A DNA stretch of 23,881 bases from the NCBI GenBank assembly GCA_017958895.1, contig JAGDBT010000118.1, forward strand, positions 1 to 23,881, in the 5' to 3' direction. This stretch comes from Alphaproteobacteria bacterium. Lineage in GTDB: Bacteria; Pseudomonadota; Alphaproteobacteria; RF32; CAG-239. A model generated the notes under the pieces. It had not been told where the DNA came from, searched no databases, and worked only from the letters and a program-made list of their open reading frames with translations. Numbering within the stretch: the stretch's first letter is position 1; each line of letters starts with the position of its first letter. The translations under genes were made by a program, and so were the position numbers. Shown here piece by piece: positions 17,119 to 23,646 of this stretch.

Positions 17119-17412
17119 CTATTCAATATCCATAATATTGTTGAAACCTACTATATTAAACATTTCCTTTACGGAATCCTGCGCATTAACAATTTTCATT
17201 GTTCCGCCGCTGGCATTCATAGTTTTCTGCGCTTGCAACAACACTCTCAACCCCGCAGAAAAAATATAATCCACATCTTTCAAATCAAATACCAAATGCT
17301 TAATGCCGTCCAATTTCATTTCTTTCATCAGCATTTCTTCCATAGAAGCATCGATTTTACCTTTAATAATATAGGTAACACTATCGTCATCACGAATTTG
17401 CGAAATATTCAT
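17119..17412 (-). CDS. STAS-domain anti-sigma factor antagonist-like protein
   Basis: A 97-residue single STAS domain like SpoIIAA/RsbV. The strand-helix pattern KGKIDASMEEML, HLVFDLKDVDYIFSAGLRVLL is typical, with Ser53 in the usual phosphorylation position. Its partner downstream contains both a PP2C phosphatase and a GHKL kinase-like domain, so one protein could both add and remove this phosphate. AAAGGA sits before the ATG. A near-consensus promoter drives the two-gene operon. The regulated target is not in the window. Confidence 0.9.
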   Translation of the reverse strand: MNISQIRDDDSVTYIIKGKIDASMEEMLMKEMKLDGIKHLVFDLKDVDYIFSAGLRVLLQAQKTMNASGGTMKIVNAQDSVKEMFNIVGFNNIMDIE

Positions 17413-17445
17413 TTTTAATCCTTTCTGTATTAAAAAATTACCCCT

Positions 17446-17474
17446 AGTATAAAAAAGGATTTTCTTCTCGTCAA
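17446..17474 (-). promoter_or_regulatory. strong promoter of the STAS-phosphatase operon
   Basis: On the minus strand TTGACG (five of six) and TATACT (five of six) are exactly 17 bases apart, ending 33 bases before the STAS start codon. It is one of the best sigma70 matches in the window. Confidence 0.75.
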
Positions 17475-17490
17475 GCAGTTATTAAAAATC

Positions 17491-17994
17491 TTAAAAAAAC
17501 GGGTTATAAGCCCACTGCAACAAAGCTTGACGTTGACGTTTGCGACAATCTATATCGAAAGGCAGACAATTTTGCACAATTTGTGCTTTATGCCGCCGGA
17601 ATGCTTTCCAACGTTTAATTTGCCAAGCATCTACTTCCGGCAATCTTCTACCCATATAATAACGACAATACCATTGAAACCAACCCCGCGGATCAGGCCC
17701 GACAATCCAACCGCGCCGTTGCCACTCCGCTAATGACATACGCGACTTTATTTTAAAGTAGTTGGCATTTATATCTGCCCTATCGGGAGAAAGTTTGGCA
17801 TTTATAAACCAATCTTCGGGAAATTCGGCACGACAATCATTAAGATAATGCCCTTCAAATACTCCCATTTCCAACATTTGTTTGGGTGTAAGTTCCGGCT
17901 TAAAATCGGCGGCAAAATCTTTTCCCGCCGGCGCTTCGAGTTCATATTTATAGCCTTGCTGCATTTTATCGAAAACAATCATCTTAATTCTCAT
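17491..17994 (-). CDS. conserved Trp/Cys-rich protein of unknown function
   Basis: The 167-residue soluble protein has no signal peptide or membrane segment. It is unusually rich in Trp, Arg and Tyr. Its most striking part is RGWFQWYCRYYMGRRLPEVD, followed by QIKRWKAFRRHKAQI and NCLPFDIDCRKRQRQALLQWAY (about 103-163). I recall similar uncharacterised proteins in other alphaproteobacteria and in fungi, but I know no function. Basic helices and paired Cys residues would fit nucleic-acid or metal binding; this is speculation. The first ATG has no clear ribosome binding site. A start at the second Met (residue 5) is possible. Confidence 0.75.
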   Translation of the reverse strand: MRIKMIVFDKMQQGYKYELEAPAGKDFAADFKPELTPKQMLEMGVFEGHYLNDCRAEFPEDWFINAKLSPDRADINANYFKIKSRMSLAEWQRRGWIVGPDPRGWFQWYCRYYMGRRLPEVDAWQIKRWKAFRRHKAQIVQNCLPFDIDCRKRQRQALLQWAYNPFF

Positions 17995-18105
17995 ACTTAT
18001 ATAATAGTGATTTTTTCCTTTTAAATATGCTCAAAATTACCGATTCTCTCGCTAAAATTAAAAAAAACGGCCCTTTTTACGGGGTATCGCTCAACTTTTT
18101 TTACA

Positions 18106-18138
18106 TCTCAAAAGCCAGTAAAATAGGCGCTTTTGAGA
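18106..18138. promoter_or_regulatory. 10-bp perfect dyad in the leader of the major barrel gene
   Basis: TCTCAAAAGC (18106-18115) and GCTTTTGAGA (18129-18138) flank 13 bases. It is the most structured part of the 267-base intergenic stretch 17995-18261. That stretch also holds TTGGAC with TATTAG 17 bases later just after the dyad, and a small TCCGA/TCGGA hairpin (18216-18231) close to the gene. The dyad could be an operator or a leader stem; only AT bases follow it, so it is not a strong terminator. Confidence 0.45.
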
Positions 18139-18261
18139 ATTTTAATCGCTTTTGGACGCACATATAGATAATTTTATTAGTGATTTTTTAAGAAAAATGT
18201 TTTATTCTCCCCCTATCCGAGTTAAATCGGAAGTACTAGAAAAACATTAAGGAGATATCTC

Positions 18262-19041
18262 ATGAATATTAAAAATATTCTTTTGACTACTGCAGCTGCT
18301 ACTTTGTTAGCAAGTGCTGCTCAAGCTAAAGATTTTACTGGTTCACTCTTTTTGCCTTCTAAGGGCGAAGTTCTTTCTAACACAACTGTTGACTTATCTC
18401 GTGCTAAGATTAAGCATTTTCATGGTTGGGCTGAAAAAGATTTCACCGCTGGTGAAGAGTTGACCGTTGGTGTTACCGATAACTTCTCTATCTATGGTAG
18501 CATTGACAATGCTTTCAATTATCCGCACATCACAAATCGTGATTATAACAATGAACACAACTTCTCTTATGAAATTGGTGGTAAATATAACTTCAACTAT
18601 GGCAGATGGTTGTCTCAGTTGGGTTTAGGTTATATGACATGGCAACCGAGAAGTTGGTATGGCAAGCATAAAGCCACCAACCGTTGGTTGAAGTACCTCG
18701 GCGCTGAAGCTCAGATCGGTTATGATATGTGCAACGGTTTCGTTCCGTATGCTAGCTTCTCTGCTGTTTCTCCGATTGGCTACAGACCTCAAGGTCGTGA
18801 GATTGATTACTCTGCCAAATTGGGTGCACATCAATCCTTCGATAAGGTAGCTTTGGATGCCGGTATTCGTTATGACTTCGAAACACATGGTGACAACACC
18901 AATGAATGGTATGCTGAAGCTGAAGCCAACTACTTCGTAACTCCGAAAGTTGCTGTTGGTTTGCATGGTGATTTATTCCTCGCCGGCAATACCTGGAAGT
19001 ATGACAGAACTATCGGTGCTCAGCTGAAAGTATTGTTCTAA
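18262..19041 (+). CDS. abundant outer-membrane beta-barrel protein
   Basis: 259 residues with a classical signal peptide (MNIKNILLTTAAATLLASAA, cleavage after AQA at 22) and a mature part built of alternating strands ending in LKVLF, an outer-membrane C-terminus. Tyr, Trp and Asn are frequent and charged loops are short. Codon use differs from the neighbours: GCT, TCT, GTT and GGT dominate where other genes prefer GCC and CCG, the pattern of highly expressed genes. AAGGAG lies 8 bases before the ATG and a strong terminator follows, so it is a single-gene unit with a long leader. I infer a porin-like or structural envelope protein; the family is not recognised. Confidence 0.8.
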   Translation: MNIKNILLTTAAATLLASAAQAKDFTGSLFLPSKGEVLSNTTVDLSRAKIKHFHGWAEKDFTAGEELTVGVTDNFSIYGSIDNAFNYPHITNRDYNNEHNFSYEIGGKYNFNYGRWLSQLGLGYMTWQPRSWYGKHKATNRWLKYLGAEAQIGYDMCNGFVPYASFSAVSPIGYRPQGREIDYSAKLGAHQSFDKVALDAGIRYDFETHGDNTNEWYAEAEANYFVTPKVAVGLHGDLFLAGNTWKYDRTIGAQLKVLF

Positions 19042-19060
19042 TACTCAGTTTGCTTTAATT

Positions 19061-19094
19061 AAAATCCCTTGCTCTTTAGTGAGGGATTTTTTTT
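19061..19094 (+). terminator. terminator of the 259-residue barrel gene
   Basis: AAAATCCCT (19061-19069) pairs with AGGGATTTT (19082-19090) and eight T in total close the signal, 20 bases after the stop codon. Confidence 0.85.
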
Positions 19095-19112
19095 GCCTTT
19101 AAATCTGAAAAT

Positions 19113-19144
19113 AAAAAATCCCCTGTTTCAGACAGAGGATTTTT
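19113..19144 (-). terminator. terminator of the acetyltransferase gene
   Basis: Read leftward, ATCC-CTGT and ACAG-GGAT helices with one internal mismatch, extended by A/T pairs, are followed by TTTTTTATTTT. It lies 22 bases after the stop of the minus-strand gene and is back to back with the plus-strand terminator at 19061-19094. Confidence 0.8.
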
Positions 19145-19165
19145 ATATTACAGATTTTGCAATAT

Positions 19166-19735
19166 TTATTCTGTTTCGGATTTTAATTTGGACCAAACGT
19201 TGGTATCGCCGTATCTTTGTTGTTTTTCTAGCCATCTTTCCTGACGCAACACTCCGTCAAGTTTATATCCGGCCCGTTTTGCCACATTCACCGAACGCAA
19301 ATTTTGCGTATCATTTCTGATTTGCAGGCGATTAAAAATCTTAAAGGCCTCATTTTCCAAAGCTTTCAAAGCCGCTGACATATATCCCTTGCCTTCAGCA
19401 TCAACACTTAACCAATAGCCTATTTCCGCGCTTTTACTGCTTTCTTTAATTTCAATTACATCTATAACACCCAAAAATTTTCCGGTTTCGGCATCACGGA
19501 TAAGATATGCAAACCCGCTGTTCTCATTCCACTTTTTATCACAATAGTCATATAAAAAACCGCTAAACTCCGCTTCTGCCGATGTGGTTGCATCTGCCCA
19601 CGGCAACCACTCATTCAATATCTCCCGAGATTTATCCACGGCGGCATATATCTCCTCCGCCAACTTAAAAGTTATCGGATTTGGACGTTCCAATATCACC
19701 TTTTCGGTTGTTATTTTTTCCGGCATTTTTATCAT
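19166..19735 (-). CDS. GNAT acetyltransferase, RimJ/RimL type
   Basis: 189 residues with the GNAT fold of the RimJ/RimL (N-acetyltransferase) group: an N-terminal LERPNPITFKLAEEIY strand and helix, NEWLPWAD, GVIDVIEI, then AEIGYWLSVDAEGKGYMSAAL with the acetyl-CoA-binding loop, and NLRSVNVAKRAGYKLDGVLRQE near the end. Family members acetylate protein N-termini (ribosomal proteins), amino groups of small molecules or cell-wall precursors; the substrate here is unknown. A TTG at 19753 extends the frame, but the ATG at 19735 has GGGAGG 6 bases before it and is chosen. It is a single-gene unit. Confidence 0.88.
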   Translation of the reverse strand: MIKMPEKITTEKVILERPNPITFKLAEEIYAAVDKSREILNEWLPWADATTSAEAEFSGFLYDYCDKKWNENSGFAYLIRDAETGKFLGVIDVIEIKESSKSAEIGYWLSVDAEGKGYMSAALKALENEAFKIFNRLQIRNDTQNLRSVNVAKRAGYKLDGVLRQERWLEKQQRYGDTNVWSKLKSETE

Positions 19736-19894
19736 AACCGCCCTCCCTTTCAATTCTATTTCTTCTTTATGATATAAACTTAGCCTAAAAAATCAAGCTA
19801 ATTATAAATTATTGCTGATTTTCTACACTTAAACTTGATTTATGCAAACAAAGTGATTACATGAATAAAAAAATAAAAGAAAGGAAAAAACAAT

Positions 19895-20833
19895 ATGAAA
19901 ATAGGAATTATCGGAGCTGGTTCGGTCGGAAGCGCCACAGCTTTTTCGCTGATTATGACCGGTGTTGCTCGCAAAGTGGTTATTATTGATGCCAATCGTC
20001 AAAAAGCCGAGGCTGAAGCCATGGATATTGCCCATGCCGCGCCTTATGGCAACAACGGACAGGTAATTGCCGGAGATTATACTGATTTAGAGGGTTGTAA
20101 AGCCGTAATCGTAACAGCCGGTGCCAACCAAAAGCCGGGAGAAAGCCGTTTGGATTTATTGGCTCGCAATGTGGAAATCTTCAAAAGCATTATTCCGCAA
20201 ATTGCCGAGCACGCACCGGAAACCATTTTAATTATCAGCACCAATCCGGCAGATATTATGACCGAAGTTGCCTTAAACCTCTCCGGTTTTCCGAAAGAAA
20301 GGGTAATCGGCAGCGGCACGGTTTTAGATACTTCACGTTTTCGCACTCTTTTGGCGCAATATCTGGGGGTATCGGCCAAATCTGTGCATGCCGATGTTTT
20401 GGGCGAACACGGCGACAGCGAAGTTTTGGTCTGGTCAAATGCCGAAGCCGGCACTTTATACCTTGATGAATATGCTGACAGTGTGGGAAAAACTCTGGAT
20501 TCAGTCAAAAAATCGGAAATTGCCGACGGTGTAATCAATGCCGCCTATAAAATTATTGCCGGTAAAGGGGCAACAGCTTACGGAATTGCCGGAGCTTTAA
20601 GCCATATTTGTCGTGCCATAAACAATAATGAACACGCCATTTTAACCGTTTCTTCGCATCATCAAAATGTCGAGGGTGTCAGTGATGTTTGCCTATCCTT
20701 ACCGACCGTTATAAATCGTCAGGGAGTGTATCATGTTATTATACCGAATTTATCAGGCGAAGAACATCAGCAGCTTGAGGACAGCGCTAAAACCATAAAA
20801 GAATATTCGCAAAAAGCCCTGGCGATGCTTTAA
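19895..20833 (+). CDS. ldh: L-lactate dehydrogenase
   Basis: It reduces pyruvate to L-lactate with NADH, recycling NAD in fermentation. The 312 residues show the Rossmann GIIGAGSVGSATA, the Asp of VVIIDANR for NAD, the mobile loop TAGANQKPGESRLDLL, DTSRFR and the catalytic His in GEHGDSE. The Gln in NQKPGESR (Gln102 in LDH numbering) marks lactate rather than malate specificity; malate dehydrogenases have Arg there. AAAGGAA precedes the ATG by about 9 bases. It stands alone between its leader and a terminator. With gap and pgk in the same window it fits a fermentative, glycolytic lifestyle. Confidence 0.92.
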   Translation: MKIGIIGAGSVGSATAFSLIMTGVARKVVIIDANRQKAEAEAMDIAHAAPYGNNGQVIAGDYTDLEGCKAVIVTAGANQKPGESRLDLLARNVEIFKSIIPQIAEHAPETILIISTNPADIMTEVALNLSGFPKERVIGSGTVLDTSRFRTLLAQYLGVSAKSVHADVLGEHGDSEVLVWSNAEAGTLYLDEYADSVGKTLDSVKKSEIADGVINAAYKIIAGKGATAYGIAGALSHICRAINNNEHAILTVSSHHQNVEGVSDVCLSLPTVINRQGVYHVIIPNLSGEEHQQLEDSAKTIKEYSQKALAML

Positions 20834-20850
20834 GCGAAACAGCGATTTGA

Positions 20851-20881
20851 AATGCCTGCCTTTCCGACAGGCATTTTTTTT
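20851..20881 (+). terminator. ldh terminator
   Basis: AATGCCTG (20851-20858) pairs perfectly with CAGGCATT (20868-20875), followed by further T to 20881, 17 bases after the ldh stop. Confidence 0.9.
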
Positions 20882-20904
20882 GAAAAGTTTTTTATATTTT
20901 ATGC

Positions 20905-20933
20905 TTGACAAGCCTCTGAAAATATATTATTTA
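20905..20933 (+). promoter_or_regulatory. promoter of the initiator tRNA gene
   Basis: A perfect TTGACA and TATTTA are separated by 17 bases, placing the start near 20940, about 12 bases before the tRNA. The strength fits a stable RNA gene. Confidence 0.75.
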
Positions 20934-20951
20934 GACAAGCGTTACAAATAT

Positions 20952-21028
<77 letters not shown>

Positions 21029-21039
21029 ATAAAAAGCAG

Positions 21040-21066
21040 AAAATCCCCCATCCGGGGATTTTTACT
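21040..21066 (+). terminator. tRNA-fMet terminator
   Basis: AAAATCCCC (21040-21048) pairs with GGGGATTTT (21054-21062) around 5 bases, with a T-run to 21063 and more T after ACT. It is 12 bases after the CCA. Confidence 0.85.
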
Positions 21067-21092
21067 TTTTAAAGATTCTGAGAATGAGATTT

Positions 21093-21202
21093 GAAGCGAC
21101 GAGAAAGTCGGTTCACCACAAGCGAGAGCCGAACGTGAGTGCGGCGGTGAGCAAAGCGAACGAGCGCAGGGGCGGCAAAGCCAAATCCTTCCCCCGCAAC
21201 CA
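21093..21202 (+). other. GC-rich non-coding block ending in a tRNA 3' end
   Basis: Bases 21093-21182 are far richer in G and purines than the surroundings and contain three related short direct repeats: AAGCGACGAG (21094-21103), AAGCGAGAG (21120-21128) and AAGCGAACGAG (21154-21164). The block runs straight into the second copy of the tRNA 3' end. GCG and GGGG (21164-21166, 21169-21172) can pair with the CCCC and CGC of that copy, with a two-base bulge and a GGC-AAA-GCC mini-hairpin inside, leaving a free AACCA. It is neither a complete tRNA nor a plausible gene; minus-strand open frames across it are Cys/Arg/Ser-rich and look spurious. Its role is unknown. Confidence 0.5.
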
Positions 21203-21203
21203 A
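21182..21203 (+). repeat. direct repeat, copy 2 (detached tRNA 3' end)
   Basis: Exact copy of 21008-21029 without the rest of a tRNA, 174 bp downstream. It marks the border between the GC-rich block and the AT-rich accessory genes. Confidence 0.75.
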
Positions 21204-21303
21204 ATGTATTTATAATCTTTTTTAAGGTATTTAAATTTTCTCTTGCGTTTTCGGGTATTACCACCTAACTGTATAATATAAATCTTATTTAAAAGGAGTA
21301 GAA

Positions 21304-21762
21304 ATGGATTACAAAGAATTTTTACCGCCAAGAGCATTGCGAAAATTTGATGCAATCTGCTTGCACGATGAATATTTGCACCAAAATAAAGAATTACAGC
21401 AACAGCTTTTGGATTGTATGGTAGATATGATGAATGAAGCCAGAGAAGAATGGACAGAGTTACATGCCACAACGCTAGACGCCGTAATCAAAACGCATCA
21501 TAAAGAGAAAGCTCACAAAGGTGCTGTTGTTCGGGATAAAAAATACGCCGAATTCAGGGAGAATTTTACAAAAATCCAACAAGAAAAGTATGAATTTGCT
21601 TTGCAAAACGGCAGTAAACTGACAGCAAACAGTTTTGTGGATTGGTTTTTAGCTAATAAAACGGATATTCAAATACCTTATGTCGAGCAGAATCAAAAGA
21701 ACAAATTAAGACAGTTGGCGCAACAGAACAATCGTGAATTTAAAAAGCTTTTGCTTGGCTAA
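21304..21762 (+). CDS. small helical protein of unknown function
   Basis: 152 residues, not recognised. It is almost wholly helical in appearance, charged and Gln-rich, with no signal peptide, membrane segment or cysteine cluster. Residues 100-152 (NGSKLTANSFVDWFLANKT to the end) could be a separate small domain. AAAAGGAG lies 5 bases before the ATG, and TATAAT at 21272-21277 is a likely -10 box without a clear -35. It is the first gene after the duplicated tRNA end. It does not look like an integrase or an excisionase. Base composition is lower in GC than the genes to the left. Confidence 0.75.
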   Translation: MDYKEFLPPRALRKFDAICLHDEYLHQNKELQQQLLDCMVDMMNEAREEWTELHATTLDAVIKTHHKEKAHKGAVVRDKKYAEFRENFTKIQQEKYEFALQNGSKLTANSFVDWFLANKTDIQIPYVEQNQKNKLRQLAQQNNREFKKLLLG

Positions 21763-21829
21763 AGTTACAACGTAAGCAAGCTATAGGGCATAGTCAAAAG
21801 TTTCTCTTATGGCTAAAGTGGAAATGTAA
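21757..21829 (+). repeat. short imperfect direct repeats between two island genes
   Basis: GGCTAAAGT followed three bases later by AACGTAA (21757-21775) recurs 54 bases on as GGCTAAAGT...AATGTAA (21811-21829). A third partial copy, TAGCTAAAGG, at 21841-21850 contains the ribosome binding site of the next gene. The first copy overlaps the end of the 152-residue gene. Possible duplication of a gene-end/RBS segment; function unknown. Confidence 0.4.
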
Positions 21830-21859
21830 ATTTCTAATTTTAGCTAAAGGAGAAAGAAT

Positions 21860-22639
21860 ATGACAGAATTTACAAGAGAACTTATGTATGGCAAACGTCC
21901 GGTGCGCCGAACAAATCCGAAACCCGGACAGAGTGAATGGTATTATTTGGACCCGCGTGGTGCAAGTACGTTTTCTGATATGAAGGAAATCGATGTGCCG
22001 AGTGAGAATTCACCAAATCCGTATGCCGCAGCAATTCAAAATGAGTTATATGAAAATGATAAATATAACTATAAACAACTTTATGGTAATACACCGCCAC
22101 CACCGGTGCAAACGCAAAACTATAATACACAAAGTGGTTATCCAGAATTGAGGGATGATAAAAGGAATACTTTTAATTCTGCAATTGAAAGTTTTGTTCG
22201 TACATCTGATACACCTCAATCAGATAACAGTTTTACAAATCAGATTGTTGGAGCTGCAAGAGATTTAGGTGAAAACTATATAAATATGGTTAATGCTAAT
22301 TATAAAAGCACACCTGAAATGCAAAAACAAGGCACAACTATTGATAACTACTATCATTGTGTCGGAAATTATGATGCAGCACAAAGAGGAGCTTGGGGGT
22401 CAGCAACAGCGACCGCAATCGGTTTAGGAAGAGAATTAATCGACTATCCTAAAAACGTACTCCTTAAAGGAAAAACATTTGAACAGGCAAATGATGACTT
22501 TCGCAATGATATGAATGTAAATGCAGATGGTCGCAGAATGGCGAGAACCGGTCGTTATAATTCTGCTTTTGATGCCTGTGACAAATATCGTCCGACAGGA
22601 TATGATCCGCAAGATCGATTTAAATACTATAAAAAATAA
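21860..22639 (+). CDS. Pro/Asn/Tyr-rich protein, possible toxin-associated C-terminal domain
   Basis: 259 residues, no signal peptide. The first 150 residues are low in predicted structure, rich in Pro, Asn, Gln and Tyr (GNTPPPPVQTQNYNTQSGY near 76-94). The C-terminal part is compact: NYYHCVGNYDAAQRGAWGSA (163-182), GRELIDYPKN, a segment with ADGRRMARTGR, then DACDKYRP. From memory this His-Cys...Gly-Arg...Cys-x-x-Tyr-Arg-Pro arrangement resembles a domain at the C-termini of some Rhs and related secreted proteins; I cannot confirm it. AAAGGAGAAAG precedes the ATG. It lies in the same direction as its neighbours and upstream of a toxin-like gene, so it may be a secreted effector or an accessory protein. 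Confidence 0.7.
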   Translation: MTEFTRELMYGKRPVRRTNPKPGQSEWYYLDPRGASTFSDMKEIDVPSENSPNPYAAAIQNELYENDKYNYKQLYGNTPPPPVQTQNYNTQSGYPELRDDKRNTFNSAIESFVRTSDTPQSDNSFTNQIVGAARDLGENYINMVNANYKSTPEMQKQGTTIDNYYHCVGNYDAAQRGAWGSATATAIGLGRELIDYPKNVLLKGKTFEQANDDFRNDMNVNADGRRMARTGRYNSAFDACDKYRPTGYDPQDRFKYYKK

Positions 22640-22648
22640 TTATTGGTA

Positions 22649-22676
22649 TTGTATTATTTTGTAAAATATTTATACT
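22649..22676 (+). promoter_or_regulatory. promoter of the six-Cys membrane protein gene
   Basis: TTGTAT and TATACT are 16 bases apart, beginning 10 bases after the preceding stop and ending 31 bases before the ATG at 22708. The surrounding DNA is AT-rich, so chance matches are likely. Confidence 0.45.
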
Positions 22677-22707
22677 AAAACGGATATGGTAACACAGGAA
22701 AAGTCAA

Positions 22708-23487
22708 ATGTCAGGATTGTTTTATATAATTATCTTTTTGATAGCTACAGGAATTGCTTTACTTAACTTTCATATCTGTCGATATTTTCATCAAAAAATG
22801 CAAATGTCGCAAGAAAACAAAGCACAGTTAAGAAAATTCGATGTTATTTCGAAAATATTCGGGATATTACCAGCGGTTCTGTTGTTACCATTTTCGTTTT
22901 GGTTAAATGATATTTGGCTTGTTTCTTTTGTTTTAGGTATTGCTTCTTTTTGCGGACTTTTAAGCTACTATGATTACAAAATTTCCGCACAGATTCCGCA
23001 ATATATTGCTTGGTGGAAGAGTATATCAAAATTTGATAAGTTAATTTTGATATTAATAATGGTAATATCAGTATGCGCATATTATTATAATACTTCACTT
23101 CGTAGCATATTTTATTTGATGTGTTTTAATGTATTCTTTGTTTATATTTTCTTATTAAAGAAAATGAAAGAACAACATAAGATATCTTATTTATTTTCCA
23201 ACAAACACATAAAGTTACTTGAAATCCTTGTCAGTAATTTGTTTTATTATTTATGTTGGGTTATAATAGGAATTTATTTTATAAGTATGAGTATAAATAT
23301 AATTTCTTTGTATTTTGACCCTTATGATACAGATGGTTGCATGGATACCGGAATATGTAAAGAAGGTTTTACATTTAATGATTGTGGAAATGGTAAGCCT
23401 TGCACAATGACGAAGGAAAGTTGCCTTAAAAACAATAATATTTGGCTTGAAGATATTCATAGTTGTGATACCAGACACAACATTTAA
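22708..23487 (+). CDS. polytopic membrane protein with six-Cys C-terminal tail
   Basis: 259 residues with about six hydrophobic segments (roughly 4-22, 47-66, 69-88, 110-128, 132-150, 175-200). The last about 55 residues form a hydrophilic tail with six Cys (211, 217, 226, 232, 239, 253) that could make three disulfides if it lies in the periplasm. CAGGA lies 8 bases before the ATG. The family is not recognised. It ends 159 bases before a gene resembling DUF2778/Tlde1 peptidoglycan-targeting toxins, so a membrane immunity protein shielding the periplasm is one reading. A small orphan membrane protein is the other. Base composition is the lowest in GC of the window. Confidence 0.75.
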   Translation: MSGLFYIIIFLIATGIALLNFHICRYFHQKMQMSQENKAQLRKFDVISKIFGILPAVLLLPFSFWLNDIWLVSFVLGIASFCGLLSYYDYKISAQIPQYIAWWKSISKFDKLILILIMVISVCAYYYNTSLRSIFYLMCFNVFFVYIFLLKKMKEQHKISYLFSNKHIKLLEILVSNLFYYLCWVIIGIYFISMSINIISLYFDPYDTDGCMDTGICKEGFTFNDCGNGKPCTMTKESCLKNNNIWLEDIHSCDTRHNI

Positions 23488-23496
23488 GATATCAGT

Positions 23497-23538
23497 ATTC
23501 GGGAATTTTTCTTGACTTTTCGGGAATTATTCGGGAAT
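23497..23538. repeat. three TTCGGGAAT repeats in helical phase
   Basis: TTCGGGAAT occurs at 23498-23506, 23519-23527 and 23530-23538. The start-to-start distances are 21 and 11 bases, two turns and one turn of DNA. Copies 1 and 3 are ATTC-GG-GAAT dyads. They sit between the membrane protein gene and the toxin-like gene and look like binding sites for one regulator. Confidence 0.55.
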
Positions 23539-23599
23539 ATTTTGGTAAATATTGTCGCAATTTCAGCATTTTCCTTAAATCCTTTAATACAATCTTTTC

Positions 23600-23639
23600 C
23601 ATTTTAGAAAATTCCGAAAAATCGGAAAAATCTAAAATG
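23600..23639. promoter_or_regulatory. 40-bp two-tier perfect dyad before the Tlde1-like gene
   Basis: CATTTTAGA (23600-23608) pairs with TCTAAAATG (23631-23639) and TTCCGA (23612-23617) with TCGGAA (23622-23627). Symmetric AAA internal spacers separate the tiers, with AAAA at the centre. No T-run follows on the plus strand. It ends 7 bases before the ATG at 23647, so it is well placed to be an operator or a stem that limits translation. Its TTCCGA core is related to the TTCGGGAA repeats 60 bases upstream. Confidence 0.6.
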
Positions 23640-23646
23640 AGAGAAT

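Noticed and set aside
19895..20833. Malate dehydrogenase instead of lactate dehydrogenase
   Set aside because: The substrate loop has Gln (NQKPGESR), the lactate-type residue, where malate dehydrogenases have Arg.
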